64,000 bases of DNA. Origin: Azolla caroliniana (taxonomy: Eukaryota > Polypodiophyta). Positions 11,138 to 22,827 of the stretch are shown piece by piece (positions within the stretch are counted from its first letter, which is position 1; each line of letters starts with the position of its first letter). The notes beneath the pieces are model-generated. The model did not search any database and was not told where the DNA came from. It was given only the letters and a program-made list of their open reading frames with translations. The translations under genes were made by a program, and so were the position numbers. The DNA lies in NCBI GenBank assembly GCA_043228905.1, contig JBHGNT010000010.1, positions 6,324,001-6,388,000 on the forward strand, given 5' to 3'.

Positions 11138-13780
11138 TCATCTTATAACCAAATTTTCTAAAATTAACTTCATAAATTTAGAATTATGTCAATGCTAGAA
11201 AATATGGATAGCATGTATTGCATTGACTGCTAGTATGGCCCTGTAACAATGATATGCTTTATGAGAAGATAATGGTTTTGAAACAGAATATGGCCTAGTT
11301 ATTAGGGTAATGCTTGTATATAACTTGATGTTATGAGAAGAAAATGGTTCCACAACAAAATTGTTTAGTTGTAAATTTGGGTGTTCTATAATGTGTATTG
11401 TGATGCATTAACCTGTGATGGCACATGTAAATGTGGTGTTAAGAGATTAATAACTACTAGAATAATTTGGTGCATCTAAATGATCATTGATAACCTACTG
11501 AAGCTGCAACATGATGGTACTAAACATTCATATTGTGAGATTGTATAGTGCCATCGTTTGATATGACTATAGTTTATTGCCCTAAGTTTGATATTCCATT
11601 TTATGACAAAATCATTAGCTTGCACATGAGGTGCATCTAGTTTCGTATCTATTGGCTTTTGTCGCAGCTTTCTTTAACTTGATTGTAGGAGATCGGATAA
11701 TGATATGATATTAATGCCGTCGCAGAGCTAAAGGTGCCCATCGGACCTCCCTACATTCCACTGTAATCAAAATGCAAGATAATGCCCACACATCATCTCT
11801 TGTGTGATTGCAAAATATGAAGAAGCATCAACCTAAATCTCTACCTAAGATTTGTGAATGCGAAATTTAACTAAACATAACTATCCAAATTTAAGCAAAT
11901 TTAAGGGGTCGAATAACAAGAAGGGAAAATGAAATGTTGAAATGGTAACTAAGCCTATTTCCTAGTTCCACCATTTGTTTTAACAATTGGCAATGGTTCA
12001 ATTTGGTTCAAGAGTGTCAAACTCAAAACTGTTTAAAAATTTTGAAGCAAAAGTGAATTGAACCATGAAATTGCTTATACTAAAATGATTTAAATTGAAT
12101 CCACTCAAATTGAACCATTACAAAAAATCCAAGCTCAAAACCTAACAGATTTAGAGATTTTAAAACTGTTATAATTGTGGTTTTGTGGTTCGGTTTTGTT
12201 TTCTAAGTTAAGGTCAAAATTCAAAATTTTAAAATTTTAAAAATTTAAATATATATTTTTGAAATTCAAAATTTTTATTATTTTTCTTAAAATGTCAAAA
12301 TTAGGCTTAAAAATTAGAAGGTTGTTAAAAAATATCAGAAATATGTATTTAAGAATATAATCAAGGGTTTAAACGGTTAAGTTCAATGATATGATTCAGT
12401 TCAATTCAGTTTGAGTTTTTCGGAACCGAAAATCGTTTGGCCAAGAATAACTACTACTGAATTGAACTGAATCATATCGTTGACCTTGAACTGAACCGAA
12501 CCGAACCAAACTGTTAAGCTGCAGCTCGGTTTTAGTTTGTTGATGATTGCTAATTTGGATCCTCTCCTCGAGTTTTGGACATGATTGAAGATAATTCTTG
12601 GAAATCATGCCTAATGTCATGTTTTGTAAATTTATGAAGCAAATATAACTGTATGATTGGATGATGATGAGATGGAGCCTATAGAAACTTCCTTGATAAG
12701 CTGTCCTTCATAATATGACTTTTTGGTGGTAGTCCGTGTCCAAAGCATCGCGGATTATATATATAATATATATGGCACAATATAAAGAGACGGTAGAAAC
12801 AAATTATACATCTCTCTTCGTACCATTTTTATGGGAAAATTAAGAGGTAAGTTTTTATGGTTTTAAGGGCATTTTAGGAATTGGGGCAACTGGCATAATG
12901 TCATGACATATGGCAAAATGCAATTACATGAGGGCCTGAGGTTGGAAGTTATAAGAATATCGCCATCTACATCCCACTCAACAGAATATCACCTAAGATC
13001 ATACCTCAGATGTAATCACCCTCAAATTATGATGCAAAACATCCATATGCTCAAAGAAAATACATGTAGAAGGTGTTTAGCAAAACCGACTGTACATTAA
13101 CCAATTCATGAAGTTTGTGAGACACCGAAACAAATTTTTGATTTTGCGAGAAGATCACACTACTTTAGAATGGGATGAAACAGTTTTTCTCCCAACAATT
13201 CTTTAGTAAAAATTATAAAGAATGGTTCAAGAGGAAATATTTAGATATCCATGATTGGAAAACTTTCTAAATATCTAGTAGATGAAGGATATGACAATTT
13301 AGTTTGGATTACTTCACTTGCATGTAACTTGATCTATTTCTTAGGTGGGCATTGGGAAATTCCCAAATGTTATAAGGTGACATTTAGATTACTTGGAATC
13401 TATAATGTTGGATGTTGATCATAAAGGCTCCATCACCAATGCCAAGAATCTACATCATGTGCGAGAGGAGGATTGCCCCAACATAGAATTTAATAATGTA
13501 ACACAACCATGCCATTGTTAAGTGCAAAAGTTGTGTAAAAATCCTTAATACTATGCTTACACAACTCTTGCCCTTAACCATAGCAAAGCAAAAAAGATTC
13601 TCTATGACACGAAGTCTTCATCAACCCCTTCTTTCCAATTAGACGCAATAGCGTTGGCCATTTACAATTACAGAAATCAATTGAGTTTCTCAAAACTACA
13701 ATTGAAGAACTGCAAATTTTTCTTCCATAACAAGACGTGAAATCAGTCAGCCTTAGGTTTGATTGTTTTTTTTTCAAATT
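11138..13780. other. Intergenic, no gene seen
   Basis: AT-rich. No coding motif recognised. It includes the CCGAAC-associated inverted repeat at 12381-12485, and a segment at 12001-12190 rich in GGTTCAA/GAACC-type repeats. Confidence 0.5.
12381..12485. repeat. Inverted repeat with 30-bp arms
   Basis: Left arm 12381-12410 (GTTCAATGATATGATTCAGT...) pairs with 12456-12485 at about 28 of 30 positions, across a 45-base spacer. Followed by AACCGAACCGAACC at about 12494-12508, the same motif as in the cytochrome c leader. Confidence 0.85.
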
Positions 13781-13789
13781 TCTTTCAAA

Positions 13790-14140
13790 GTCACTTCCTA
13801 GTGACACTGGAACTGTCAAAAAATAAAACAATTGCATAGTAATTGGCTTATTGGCATGAATGCGGAAGGTTAAATATAAAGCACACACGGATGAGCGGAC
13901 AGTAAAAAGTTACTAAAAACAAGTCAATGGACCACAATTAGTAAGTATTACCGGCCAAATTCCTTTCCGAGTCACTTCCTAGAGACACTAGAACTGTCAG
14001 AAAATAAAACAATTGCATAGTAATTGGCTTATTGGCATGAATGCTGAAGGTTAAACATAAAGCACACGCAGATGAATGGACAGTAAAAAGTTACTAAAAA
14101 CAAGTCAATGGACGACAATTACTTAAGTATACTGGTAAGT
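13790..14140. repeat. 182-bp tandem duplication downstream of VTI1
   Basis: TCACTTCCTAG at 13791 recurs at 13973. The units share AACAATTGCATAGTAATTGG, CAGTAAAAAGTTACTAAAAA and CAAGTCAATGGAC, with about ten differences. It contains no recognisable coding region. Confidence 0.9.
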
Positions 14141-14871
14141 TTTAACCAAAACACATCCTTTTTTGCAAACTTGACATCGTTATGGGGCTCCACAAGAAGA
14201 GAGGGAACCGAAAAAGATATAATCGTGCTACCCCCCAAAAAGATACACGAGTAAAAAATGAGCCACAGATTTCTGTTTAGGGTTCATTCCATCAGCTTAT
14301 TTTGTCTCTATAATGCCAGCTTATTTATGTGTTCCTCCTGTAATTCACAAATTGGTAATGCAATAATATATTGTACTACTGATGGCAAACGCCAATGCAA
14401 GGCGAAAAACATAAATGATTACAAACAAATGAAGAGCATGCCATCACTTTGTTGTCTTAACATTAAACATTATGAAAAAAAGAGGGCACATATCGATCCC
14501 TCCATATCCGGTCAGATAGAAAACTTCAAAGATGAAAACCAGCAAGTTAGGCAGGTCAGAATCAGTTGAGAATAATCATATACGCCCACTCAATCTAGAG
14601 TAATGGATAGCTTATCTGAGAGTAATTGGGATTGTATGCAAAACGGCTTCATTACGATTCAGCAAGAGAAAAACCTCGCTTACTCCAGAGACATCAAGTG
14701 TCTTCAATTATTCATGCATGCAATAAAAAAAGTCATTACGAAGAGTTTTCACTCAGGTATATTATACATATAAGAATCTAAACAGACACATTTCAGATAA
14801 CAGGAGCTCCACTATTTGACAGCAAAGAATGCAGTATACATTATTCTGTCACACTGAAAAAGGGCATGCAA

Positions 14872-17800
14872 TCAATTACGTAGCTTCACATAAAGTATAA
14901 CAGCTATGACTATGAGCAGTACAACAATAAGCCCACTCATGATGCATTTGTTGCGTCCCATCCTGCTTGCCATATTCTTCAAAATATTCTTGCTCTTCCC
15001 AAGATTATCATCCACTCCATGCATCTGTTTAAAAGGAAAATCTCTCTCTATCTTTCATTTTTCATAAACCAGTGCATATACTAAAAGATGTCAACATAAA
15101 AGACTATTTCTGTCTTAAAGATAGTGAGGAACTTATGGCTAGGTCAACCCTCAAGGTTCTGTAAGACTTTACCGACATAAAGGCAACTCAACTGAGGACA
15201 AGGTGCCTACAGGGCTCAGTTGCAAGTACTAGCAAATCAAATTTTCTTTCAGCTTATATATCTACTGTGGTGTACATCATGCAGCAAACCTCTTTTGCAA
15301 TTGTTTTCCCCTTATGAGGTCTATACCCTAGAGGTAAGCAAAGTTGTTAACTGACCTATCAATCAGGTTCAAATCTCACTATATGCACTACTTTATTGAT
15401 GCCTTTGATACAGTACCAAGAGAGCTTCTCTTATAAAGGCTTCATGCACTCAAAATTTCCTCAAATATGACATAGGCAATATATGCACTATGTGAGCAGG
15501 TGTCCTGGGGAGCTATCCAAGGTCATCATAAGCACCATCAGTGTGAAGCAAGGATGAAATATTCTCACCTAGCCTCTTTGATCTCTGCATCGACAAGGTG
15601 GCTCACTACACATGTGGAGACAGCATAGGAGTCAACATATTATGTAAACCCATCCACATTCTTTCTTATGCTGATGCCATAACCTTGGTCTCCAAATCTC
15701 ATGCAAGTCTAAAACGCTGATAGTTTTTGGGGTGAAATGGGTTCACTTGCTAAACCTGGGAAAGACTAAGCCCATGATTTTCCACATATCTGCGTTGAGT
15801 TGCTGATAAGCTGTCTTCACCCCCACTATGCAAGGTAATGGAATATGAAGATCAACAGTGCTTGGAACTGTTCTTGGTAGAACATAAGAGACATAGAGGG
15901 AAGTTGTTGAAGGGAAACCACCACAACAGCTCATCAAAAGAGAACAATTATTACTTTCTTTAGCTCCAACACTAATGCTACAGGTCAATAGAGAACTACA
16001 TATGTGAGGTCTCAACCAAGACACCCAAAATGAGTTGCAATAAATCAGACATTCACACAAGCCATGACCATCTGAACCACAGTCTTTTCACACTTCAACA
16101 AATAAAGGCCATTATCACCCGGCACTGAAGGTGCTTTCCTCATTCCAGGGATCTCTATTTTTTAGAACCCTATGTTGAGCTATATTATTTTAGTTCCTTG
16201 TCATAAAAAATGAGAAAACCTTTTAATAATGTAATCTCTTATTTGGTCTTAAAGACGTTATTATAGCTTTCTTTTCTTTCTCTTACACAGACATACACAC
16301 CGTATCAGTTGCATGTAAAAGAGTTTGACGTTGCTGATGAAGATCTTGAAGGATACTGACACCTATCTCTTCAGTTTCCACCATAACTCGTCTACTTTCT
16401 TTCACTCTATCACCAGTCTGGTTTAATCTTTCAGTTGACACTAGCAACCTTTGTCTTTGATCCATAGAAGCCTGCATATACAAACACCATCCAATCATCC
16501 ATTTTCATAAAATTTCTCTACAAAGCTTGAATGCAATATGCCAACAGTAAATAAATAAACTCAATATCGACATACTGTTTGATGATTTACAAGCCCAGCC
16601 TCTAATAACTCCTCTCTTGAATTAGAATACCCATTAGATGAAGCTGCATTTTTTACGTCTTTCTTCAAATTATTTAAGTCTGTCTTGTATTCTCTGAGCT
16701 TTGCTAGAAAAACGGATTTTTGGCTTGGTTGTAAACTGCGTGCCTCTAAGTCCATTTTGCGGATCTACAAAGAGACATGTTATTTAGTATTCATCTTAAA
16801 TGCCACGAGAAAAAAACATGATTGTATTTTGTTCTTTAGCATACCAAAGATTCTGCTTCCTGCAGACCAGCATTTAACTCTGCAAGCTTTTGCTTCTTTT
16901 TCTCTGTTATAAAGCACAAGAGACACATTTTAAGAAAATGCACTTGACATATATCATACTCATGTCCTTTCTTTAGAGGATGACGTAAAATGGTTAAGGC
17001 AGTGAATTTAGCTTTGGTTAAAAAATGCACGGGTGTCAATAATTTCTATAATTTCTTAACATTGATCTTCCATCAGGGCTAGTGAATATGCATTAAAGAA
17101 GGTATACCATCATCATGAGAAAGGGGTAGTAAATCCTATTCTATTCATTCATAAAGCTTTGAATCTGTTTAAGTAAAACACTGTAGCCCCACCAAATGAG
17201 TGCCAAGGATATCAGTTTTGTTCCTAAACTGCTTTATAGACATATTGCCCATAAGATTCACTGTTGAACCACATACAACTCCTGCCTTAATTGTATTAAT
17301 CCAGATATCTCAGTTTTGCTATTGGCCTGTTTTGTCGATACATTAGCTATAAGATTTAACGTTGAGCAACGGTTGACTAACACCCCATAGGAAGCCTGCA
17401 GATGCACTTACAAAAATTGCAATGCAACTGGTAATGATCCTTGAAGCTCTTCGAATAAGGGTTCCTTAAACAGAATTAGTCATCATCAATGACAATTCGC
17501 ACCACACATACCTACACTACAAATCACCTGCCCGAAGGAAGGGAGATCACAGAAATATGCTTTTGATCCTCGAATTTCATAAAGTTTGTGCTTGTTCTAT
17601 CTCATACTTATAATTCACACACAGACACATATACATATATGCTTGATCAATCAAGTGATTAACTAATCTCATGAAAAAGTGATTGCCAAAACTAATTTCT
17701 TCCTTGTCACCCTTTTCATATTGAATATATAAAACGTTCATTCAGACTCTGATTCAATACCATAAAATACACTTTAACTCAATAAAAAAAAACGAATTCC

Positions 17801-18513
17801 TGAACACATGTATTCATTTCCATACAATGCTAGGATTTTCCATGGATCAAACTTTCCACTCCTGGAAAACAAATGCCTACATCCATTTATTTGCAGAATT
17901 TCATAAAGATAAACCCAATGCTGCTCCATTGGGAAATGAAATACAAGTCATGATGATCTGAAGAGACCACAAAATATGTGTATTGCGCAGATTTAAAGCA
18001 TAATAAACTGTAGAGAGACTACAAAAAAGGTATACAGCTATATAAAGAGCGTGATGTATGAAATACAAATTTACATGAATAAAATGACGCATAAGGAAAT
18101 CAAATACAAAGAATAAGGATATAAAAACCCACAAAATATGTATTATGTGCAGATAAAAGATACAAACGCAAATTGAATTATAAAGTTCAATGCAGAAGTT
18201 TCAATAAATACCACAAAATATGTCTTTTCTACAGATTTGCAAGCACGTAAATATCAATAAGGTAATAAAAAGGGCGGGAAAAAAAATCCAAAAGTCAAGA
18301 AAATATGTGCTTTATACAGATTTGCATAAAAGAGAGAATGAAGGATCGCTGCAATGATGGAAAAGAGGCCACAATCCCGTCGATTTACGAAAACATATTA
18401 AGAAGTTTAGGAGAACTACCTCCAGAGAGAGCTGAAATGGTTGAAGATTTGCGTATTAAATCAGTGGAGAGATCGCAATATTGCCTCTCATAACCATCGA
18501 AGATGTCGCTCAT
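14872..18513 (-). CDS. VTI1: VTI1-type Qb-SNARE (vesicle transport v-SNARE), 5 exons
   Basis: Mediates fusion of vesicles between trans-Golgi, prevacuolar compartment and vacuole as the Qb member of SNARE complexes. Exons on -: 18513-18420, 16903-16845, 16764-16576, 16471-16301, 15024-14872. Introns (1516, 80, 104 and 1276 bases) are GT-AG and all joins keep frame, giving 221 aa, the family length. Visible: MSDIFDGYERQYC start; GEKKKQKLAELNAGL; IRKMDLEARSLQPSQKSVFL; LREYKTDLNNLKKDV; Qb SNARE motif with GVSILQDLHQQRQTLL around residues 151-166; HGVDDNLGKSKNIL; and a C-terminal anchor at about 198-216 ending YVKLRN. The start is the conserved family Met; an in-frame Met 30 codons upstream (18603) lies in a leader with no family similarity. 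No disabling changes. Intron 4 holds a LINE remnant and a tRNA-related repeat. Confidence 0.95.
15285..15395 (+). repeat. tRNA-related short repeat (SINE-like) in VTI1 intron 4
   Basis: TACCCTAGAGGTAAGC resembles a Pol III A box, and CAGGTTCAAATCTC about 45 bases later resembles a B box. No cloverleaf acceptor stem, so it is a tRNA-derived repeat rather than a tRNA gene. Boundaries are approximate. Confidence 0.5.
15385..15760 (+). mobile_element. LINE reverse-transcriptase remnant in VTI1 intron 4
   Basis: Conceptual translation across several frames gives FIDAFDTVPREL (about 15393), then LFDLCID (about 15577) and ILSYADAITLVS (about 15657). These are the order and spacing of RT motifs seen in the LINE at 47 kb (GVKQGCPLSP, LCIDKL, LLYADDVVLFS). 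The YADD motif has become YADA. It lies antisense to the VTI1 gene, is full of stops and is spliced out. Confidence 0.65.
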
Positions 18514-18599
18514 TTTGCTGAAGGAAAGGAGAATCCTCCGCAGCGAATTCGAAATGTGACGCAGTTGCGTGGGGGGGGGAAGGGGGCACAAGAACAAGA

Positions 18600-18660
18600 A
18601 CAAGAAAGCAAACAGAGAGACAGAGACAGAGACAGAGAGAGAGAGAGAGAGAAACAGAGG
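18600..18660 (-). repeat. GA/CT microsatellite in VTI1 leader
   Basis: GAGACAGAGACAGAGA followed by a (GA)n run, about 90-150 bases upstream of the VTI1 ATG on the minus strand, where it reads as CT-rich. A similar GAGACAGAGACAG run occurs at 18767-18788 and a (CT)n run at 18844-18863. CT-rich leaders are common in plant genes. Confidence 0.7.
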
Positions 18661-18994
18661 ATCAGACGAAAGCTTTGAGATTTAATTTCGATCGTTCGGT
18701 CGATTGATTCGATGCGAAGACAAACAGATGGAGAGAAACAGAAAAGCAGAAGAATTTCCGTGAAACAGAGAGACAGAGACAGAGACAGAACAGAGGAGGC
18801 ATGTGTGTAGGTTTCTACTATTTACAAGAATACCCCCCTACCCTCTCTCTCTCTCTCTCTCTCTAAAAAATAATGGCTTTCATTACAAAAGAAAAAAAAC
18901 ACCACCAAGTCTAACTTTATAACTTACTACAAAGTATAGAATCCTTCTAGGAAGCTAAATATTACTATTACGACGTCTCTCTCTCTCTCTCTAT

Positions 18995-19085
18995 CGTAAT
19001 TAGCTTACCCTAGTGGTAAGTCGATAACACTACAAGCACTGTGTCTTGGGATCGAAACCCAATTTCCTCACCTCATATATATTAT
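18995..19085 (+). repeat. tRNA-related short repeat (SINE-like)
   Basis: TAGCTTACCCTAGTGGTAAG (A-box like) and GGGATCGAAACCC (B-box like) are about 35 bases apart. It is followed by AT-rich TATATATT repeats. No full tRNA fold. Confidence 0.55.
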
Positions 19086-19115
19086 ATATATCTCATATAT
19101 ATCTCTATTTCACTA

Positions 19116-19200
19116 GATGCCACTATGGAATGTAGGGGTTGAACCCATGACCACCTGGTCTCCATTGGGCAACCTTACCAATTGACGAGTTCTCTCTCTC
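19116..19200 (-). repeat. tRNA-related short repeat (SINE-like), inverted
   Basis: On the minus strand CAATTGGTAAGGTTGCC (A-box like) is followed by CATGGGTTCAACCCC (B-box like). It faces the copy at 18995-19085. Confidence 0.55.
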
Positions 19201-19209
19201 TCTCTCTCT

Positions 19210-19700
19210 CTCTTCATGGTTTAGATTTCGTGACTTCTCTCTAGCACTGCCGATTGCCACAAAAGGAGTCCTTTTTAACTTCATTTAACATATTTTCTCA
19301 CCCCAACTTGCGAATCAAAAGTGAAGGCATCCTACATCTTCCGATTGAACTATAGCCCCCAATACTTCAAGAACTCAAAAGTAATTTGGAAATGTGGCAT
19401 TGGTTCATTGTTCTCCATATGTGCAAAAACCCAATCGAGGGAAGATAGGCTTACTCCAGTTAGAGAGCTCCACACTAAATTGATATACTTCCAAACCATC
19501 CTAGCTATCAGGATGAAAGAAATTGATGCCTACTATGTTCCAACTCCACTTAACAAAAGAAACATGTTCCTTTAGCAATGTTTCTTTTTTTAAATTCATC
19601 CCCTGTAAAGCTCCAACCATAACTCTCTAAATGAATACCTTAGCTCATAACATCAATTAGTAACACCAACATGCCTATACCACATTAAACCACCAAGTAA
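19210..19700. other. Unassigned spacer
   Basis: An 84-codon frame on + (19321-19575) has no recognised motif and no gene context. Nothing else is seen. Confidence 0.4.
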
Positions 19701-19714
19701 TTGCCATGATGACA

Positions 19715-19800
19715 TAACTTTTGGTTACAAGGATTCAAACCCACAACTTGTTGGTCTACATGTCAAACCTTTAACCATTATGATAACATATATGGTGTAT
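19715..19800 (-). repeat. tRNA-related short repeat (SINE-like), inverted
   Basis: On the minus strand TATCATAATGGTTAAAGG is followed by GTGGGTTTGAATCCTTG, an excellent Pol III B box. It ends about 90 bases before the copia LTR. Confidence 0.6.
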
Positions 19801-19890
19801 AGTCATAATAATTATATTGTTAGTACCTAACATTCACACAGGCGAATACAACCAACTAGATGATTGGGGTAGAGAGTCCTCGTTAGATGC

Positions 19891-20510
19891 TGAAAGGAAT
19901 ACGGTTTCCTAAGCTATGCTCGGCCACAACCGAGACGTCAGATCAAACACAGAAAACAGGGATGTGGTGAGATGTATCTACACACGAAACAGTAAAGAAG
20001 AGAGTGCACTGGATGTTAACGTGGAAAACCCAAATCTGGGAAAAACCACGACAGCCCTCAGACTGCAAAATATCACTATATCAAGATTACAACAATGGGG
20101 CACAGAGGCAACGACCTCTTGCTCCCTCACTTCGCCACTAGGTGGTTACAACAGAGGCACCAACCTCTTCCTCTCTCTCTCTCTTCTCTGTACACAGTTA
20201 CGCTCTGAATTATCGCCACAATGATAATAACACAACCAACTCTACATTATCACTATTAAGTTTGCCCTAGGTCATATTTATACTAATATGACTTTCGGTC
20301 TATTTACAAATATAGCCCCAATGGGCTCTCTGGAACATATTTACATATATGTCCCTTCCATCCGATGAGAGGTTCTCACCGGGCCTACAACATCCAGTTC
20401 TCACCGGGTCTTCCGTTGTCGGGTACTCGTCATCCGGATTCGGCCTCGGCCGAGTTGCTCATCAACACTGTTCTTCTCACTTCGCATCCGGAGGGACCTG
20501 TTTCCTAACA
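19891..20510 (-). repeat. Copia 3' LTR
   Basis: Begins TGAAAGG and ends CTAACA on the plus strand. Compared with the right LTR it has roughly 26 substitutions by eye and lacks a 14-base stretch found there near 30806, so the element is older than the gypsy inside it. Confidence 0.93.
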
Positions 20511-20527
20511 AACTCCCCCTTAACTCC
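20511..20527 (-). promoter_or_regulatory. Copia polypurine tract
   Basis: On the minus strand TTAAGGGGGAGTT directly precedes the 3' LTR. Plus-strand DNA synthesis primes at such tracts. Confidence 0.8.
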
Positions 20528-20777
20528 GACATGGGATGTCGTACTAGTCCGATCCGCTTCCGACATGCATCCAGCTTGTCAAGTATCAATACTTTCGTTA
20601 GCATATCTGACCCATTCTCAATCGTGTGGATCTTCGTCAGTGCGAACTCTCGATCTTCTACTCGCTCCCGGATCCAGTGATACCTACCTTGGATGTGCTT
20701 CGTCCTGGACTGGTACGCTGCGTTCTTAGCAAGGTGGATGGCGCTTCGACTGTCGCAATAGAGCTGGTATTCATCTT
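20511..20777 (-). pseudogene. Copia RNase H, C-terminal part
   Basis: Reading from the gypsy insertion toward the LTR gives LYCDSRSAIHLAKNAAYQ, then SRTKHIQGRYHWIRE, then FALTKIHT and DMLTKVL, the standard C-terminal end of copia RNase H (D-N/S region, HI-x-x-R/H-Y-HWIRE). The frame runs on into the LTR. The N-terminal part of the domain is on the other side of the gypsy element (26450-26797), so the enzyme is disrupted. Confidence 0.85.
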
Positions 20778-20782
20778 GCCGG

Positions 20783-21212
20783 TGTCAGGAACAGTACTAA
20801 GACAGAGAAGGACTTAGTACTAAAAGAAGTATTAGTACTAAGAGAGGTGAAGAACTCTCGAGAGAAGGAAAGAGTGAGTGAGAGGGAGGGAGAGAGAGAT
20901 CGAGAGAGAGAGAGAGTGATGATAAGAAAAGATATATATTATGTGAAGAAAATGTATAGTAGCTAGGAGGCTTAAGACTGGCGTTGAACCGATTTGGTTC
21001 GAAATAATGCCTTGTGCCTCCTTTTATAGTGTTCTAAGGAATACTCCTGAAGTTTCTAGAATGTTCCAGAGAAATCTGGAATATACATCAATTTTCTATA
21101 ATAAAACATAAATGAAAATAATATTCTACGTATTACAATGTATAATCTAATGGTCAAGAGCTCGACCCATGTAGCATAAGGTCATGGGTTCGAGTCTTGC
21201 CATATCATGACA
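20783..21212 (-). repeat. Gypsy 3' LTR with tRNA-like end
   Basis: TGTCAGGAAC...ATATCATGACA. It contains GA-rich microsatellite sequence and, at the right end, ATGGTCAAGAGCTC...GGGTTCGAGTCTTGCC, which resembles the A and B boxes of a tRNA read on +. The TATA-like TATAAAAGGAGG lies on - at about 21022-21035. Confidence 0.93.
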
Positions 21213-22104
21213 CTATCGCTCCTTTAAAACGATGAGTGTAACGAGTCGTTTTGGATTGAGGACCCGGTTTGTCTGGATATTGACGATGGAAGTCTTCAAG
21301 AAGAGCACGAGCATTGGTGACATTCTTTATCGGTTCCCAAGTACGCTCGCTGGGACTATATCTTAGCCAATCGACTAGATAGTAGAGCTTGTTGCGAACA
21401 AACTTGGAATCAAGGATGGCAGCAACCTCGTACTCAGGTCCATCTTCAAGCTCGATCGGGGGTGGAGGCTGTGTAATACGGCCTGGGATGGTGCTCTCTT
21501 GATAAGGTTCGAGGAGAGAACTATGAAACACCAGATGTATTTGAAGTTGTGGAGGTAGATCAAGATGAAAAGCGAAATCATTAATCTTTCCTATAATACG
21601 GAAAGGACCTAATCGCCGATAATCCAACTTCTCGCATGGGCGAGTAGTCTTGATGTGTCGTCGGAGTAGCCATACCCGATCTCCAATGTTAAAACTAGAT
21701 GGGAGTCGATGACGATCCGCATAAACCTTGTGTGTTTGTTGAGCTTGTTGGAGATGAGTAGACAAATCCGCTTGTATCTTGCATAACCTCTCCAAACGAT
21801 CCTCTGCGCAAGGATTTGTGGACACCTCTGGGGTTTCAAGTACACACCACCGGGGGTGACATCCCGTATAAGCATAAAATGGCGTAACTTTCGTGGATGC
21901 GTGGATAGAGTTGTTATAGGCAAATTCGGCGAAGTGGAGAATATCTGCCCAGTCATCCTGATGATAACTGAGAAAGCACCGCAGATACTGCTCCAGCGTT
22001 TGATTGGTTCGTTCGGCTTGGCCGTCGGTTTGTGGGTGGTAGCCGGAGGAGAGGTTACAAGTGACCTTGAGCATGTTAAAAAGGTGCTTCCAGAATTTTG
22101 ACAC
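21205..22104 (-). pseudogene. Gypsy integrase C-terminal half plus chromodomain
   Basis: A 300-codon open frame. It begins after the TAG that splits integrase and contains the third catalytic residue region GYHPQTDGQAERTNQ (Glu). The GPY/F-like segment YRRLGPFRIIGKIND follows, then a C-terminal chromodomain: YEVAAILDSKFVRNKLYYLV-DWL-ERTWEPIKNV. The chromodomain targets integration to histone-marked chromatin in chromoviruses. The tail FHRQYPDKPGP is the type common in fungal and animal chromoviruses. It is the 3' part of a pol frame. Confidence 0.9.
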
Positions 22105-22741
22105 GAACTAGGGTCCATGGTCGCTGATGATAATATCGAGAAGTCCATGATGCCAACATACTTCACGCATGACAATTTCAACAGTGTCTTCACTGGAGAT
22201 CTCCTTAGTACATGGCAAGAAATGAGCCATCTTCGTACATCGATCAACCATCGTTAGAATCGCATTGAACCCCTTAGAGACTGGAAGATCTGTGATGAAG
22301 TCTAGAGCAATGGACTGCCATGGCTTGCTTGGAATTGGTAATGGTTCTAATAAACCATATGGATGATGCCTTGGCATTTTCGCTCTGTAGCATGTATCAC
22401 AAGTCCGAACAAAATCCTCGACAAATTGTCGCATATAGGGCCACCAGAATGATCGTTGTACTAAATGTAGTGTTTTAGTACTTACCAAAATGCCCAGTTG
22501 TATATGTGTCATGACAGTTTTGTACTACTTGAAGGCGGCAAGAACCATTAGGAACATACAAAAGTTCTTTAAAGAAGAGTAATCCATCATGGTATTTGAA
22601 TTGCCGATAGTCCGTACCTGGTGGTTGCGACTGTGAACACGACGCTCGAGAGGGATCAATTTGTGCTAGTATAGCTTGGGCGAACGCATCTGTCTTCAAG
22701 TCTTCGCGTATGGTATCGATAACGCGGGAATCCATGGGCAT
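22105..22741 (-). pseudogene. Gypsy integrase N-terminal half (zinc finger and core)
   Basis: Two overlapping frames (22741-22475 and 22512-22108) together show the HHCC zinc-binding region (H-x-T...GHFG, CDTCYRAK), the first core Asp in ALDFITDLP and the second in IISDHGP, followed immediately by TAG. The frame change between the two lies around 22480-22510. Integrase would insert the cDNA copy; this one is split. Confidence 0.88.
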
Positions 22742-22827
22742 GTGAAAGATCTATGTTGCTTGTAGTCGTGCCGGTCCCAAGATGACTTGTTTTTGGTTAT
22801 CGAAAGCTGGCTCGCCAGGACGGGGTG

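Noticed and set aside
20349-20729. 126-codon plus-strand frame
   Set aside because: Antisense to the copia LTR and RNase H, whose minus-strand reading has clear motifs.
21140-21212. Functional tRNA gene
   Set aside because: A/B-box-like text is present but there is no acceptor stem or anticodon arm, and it is part of an LTR present twice.
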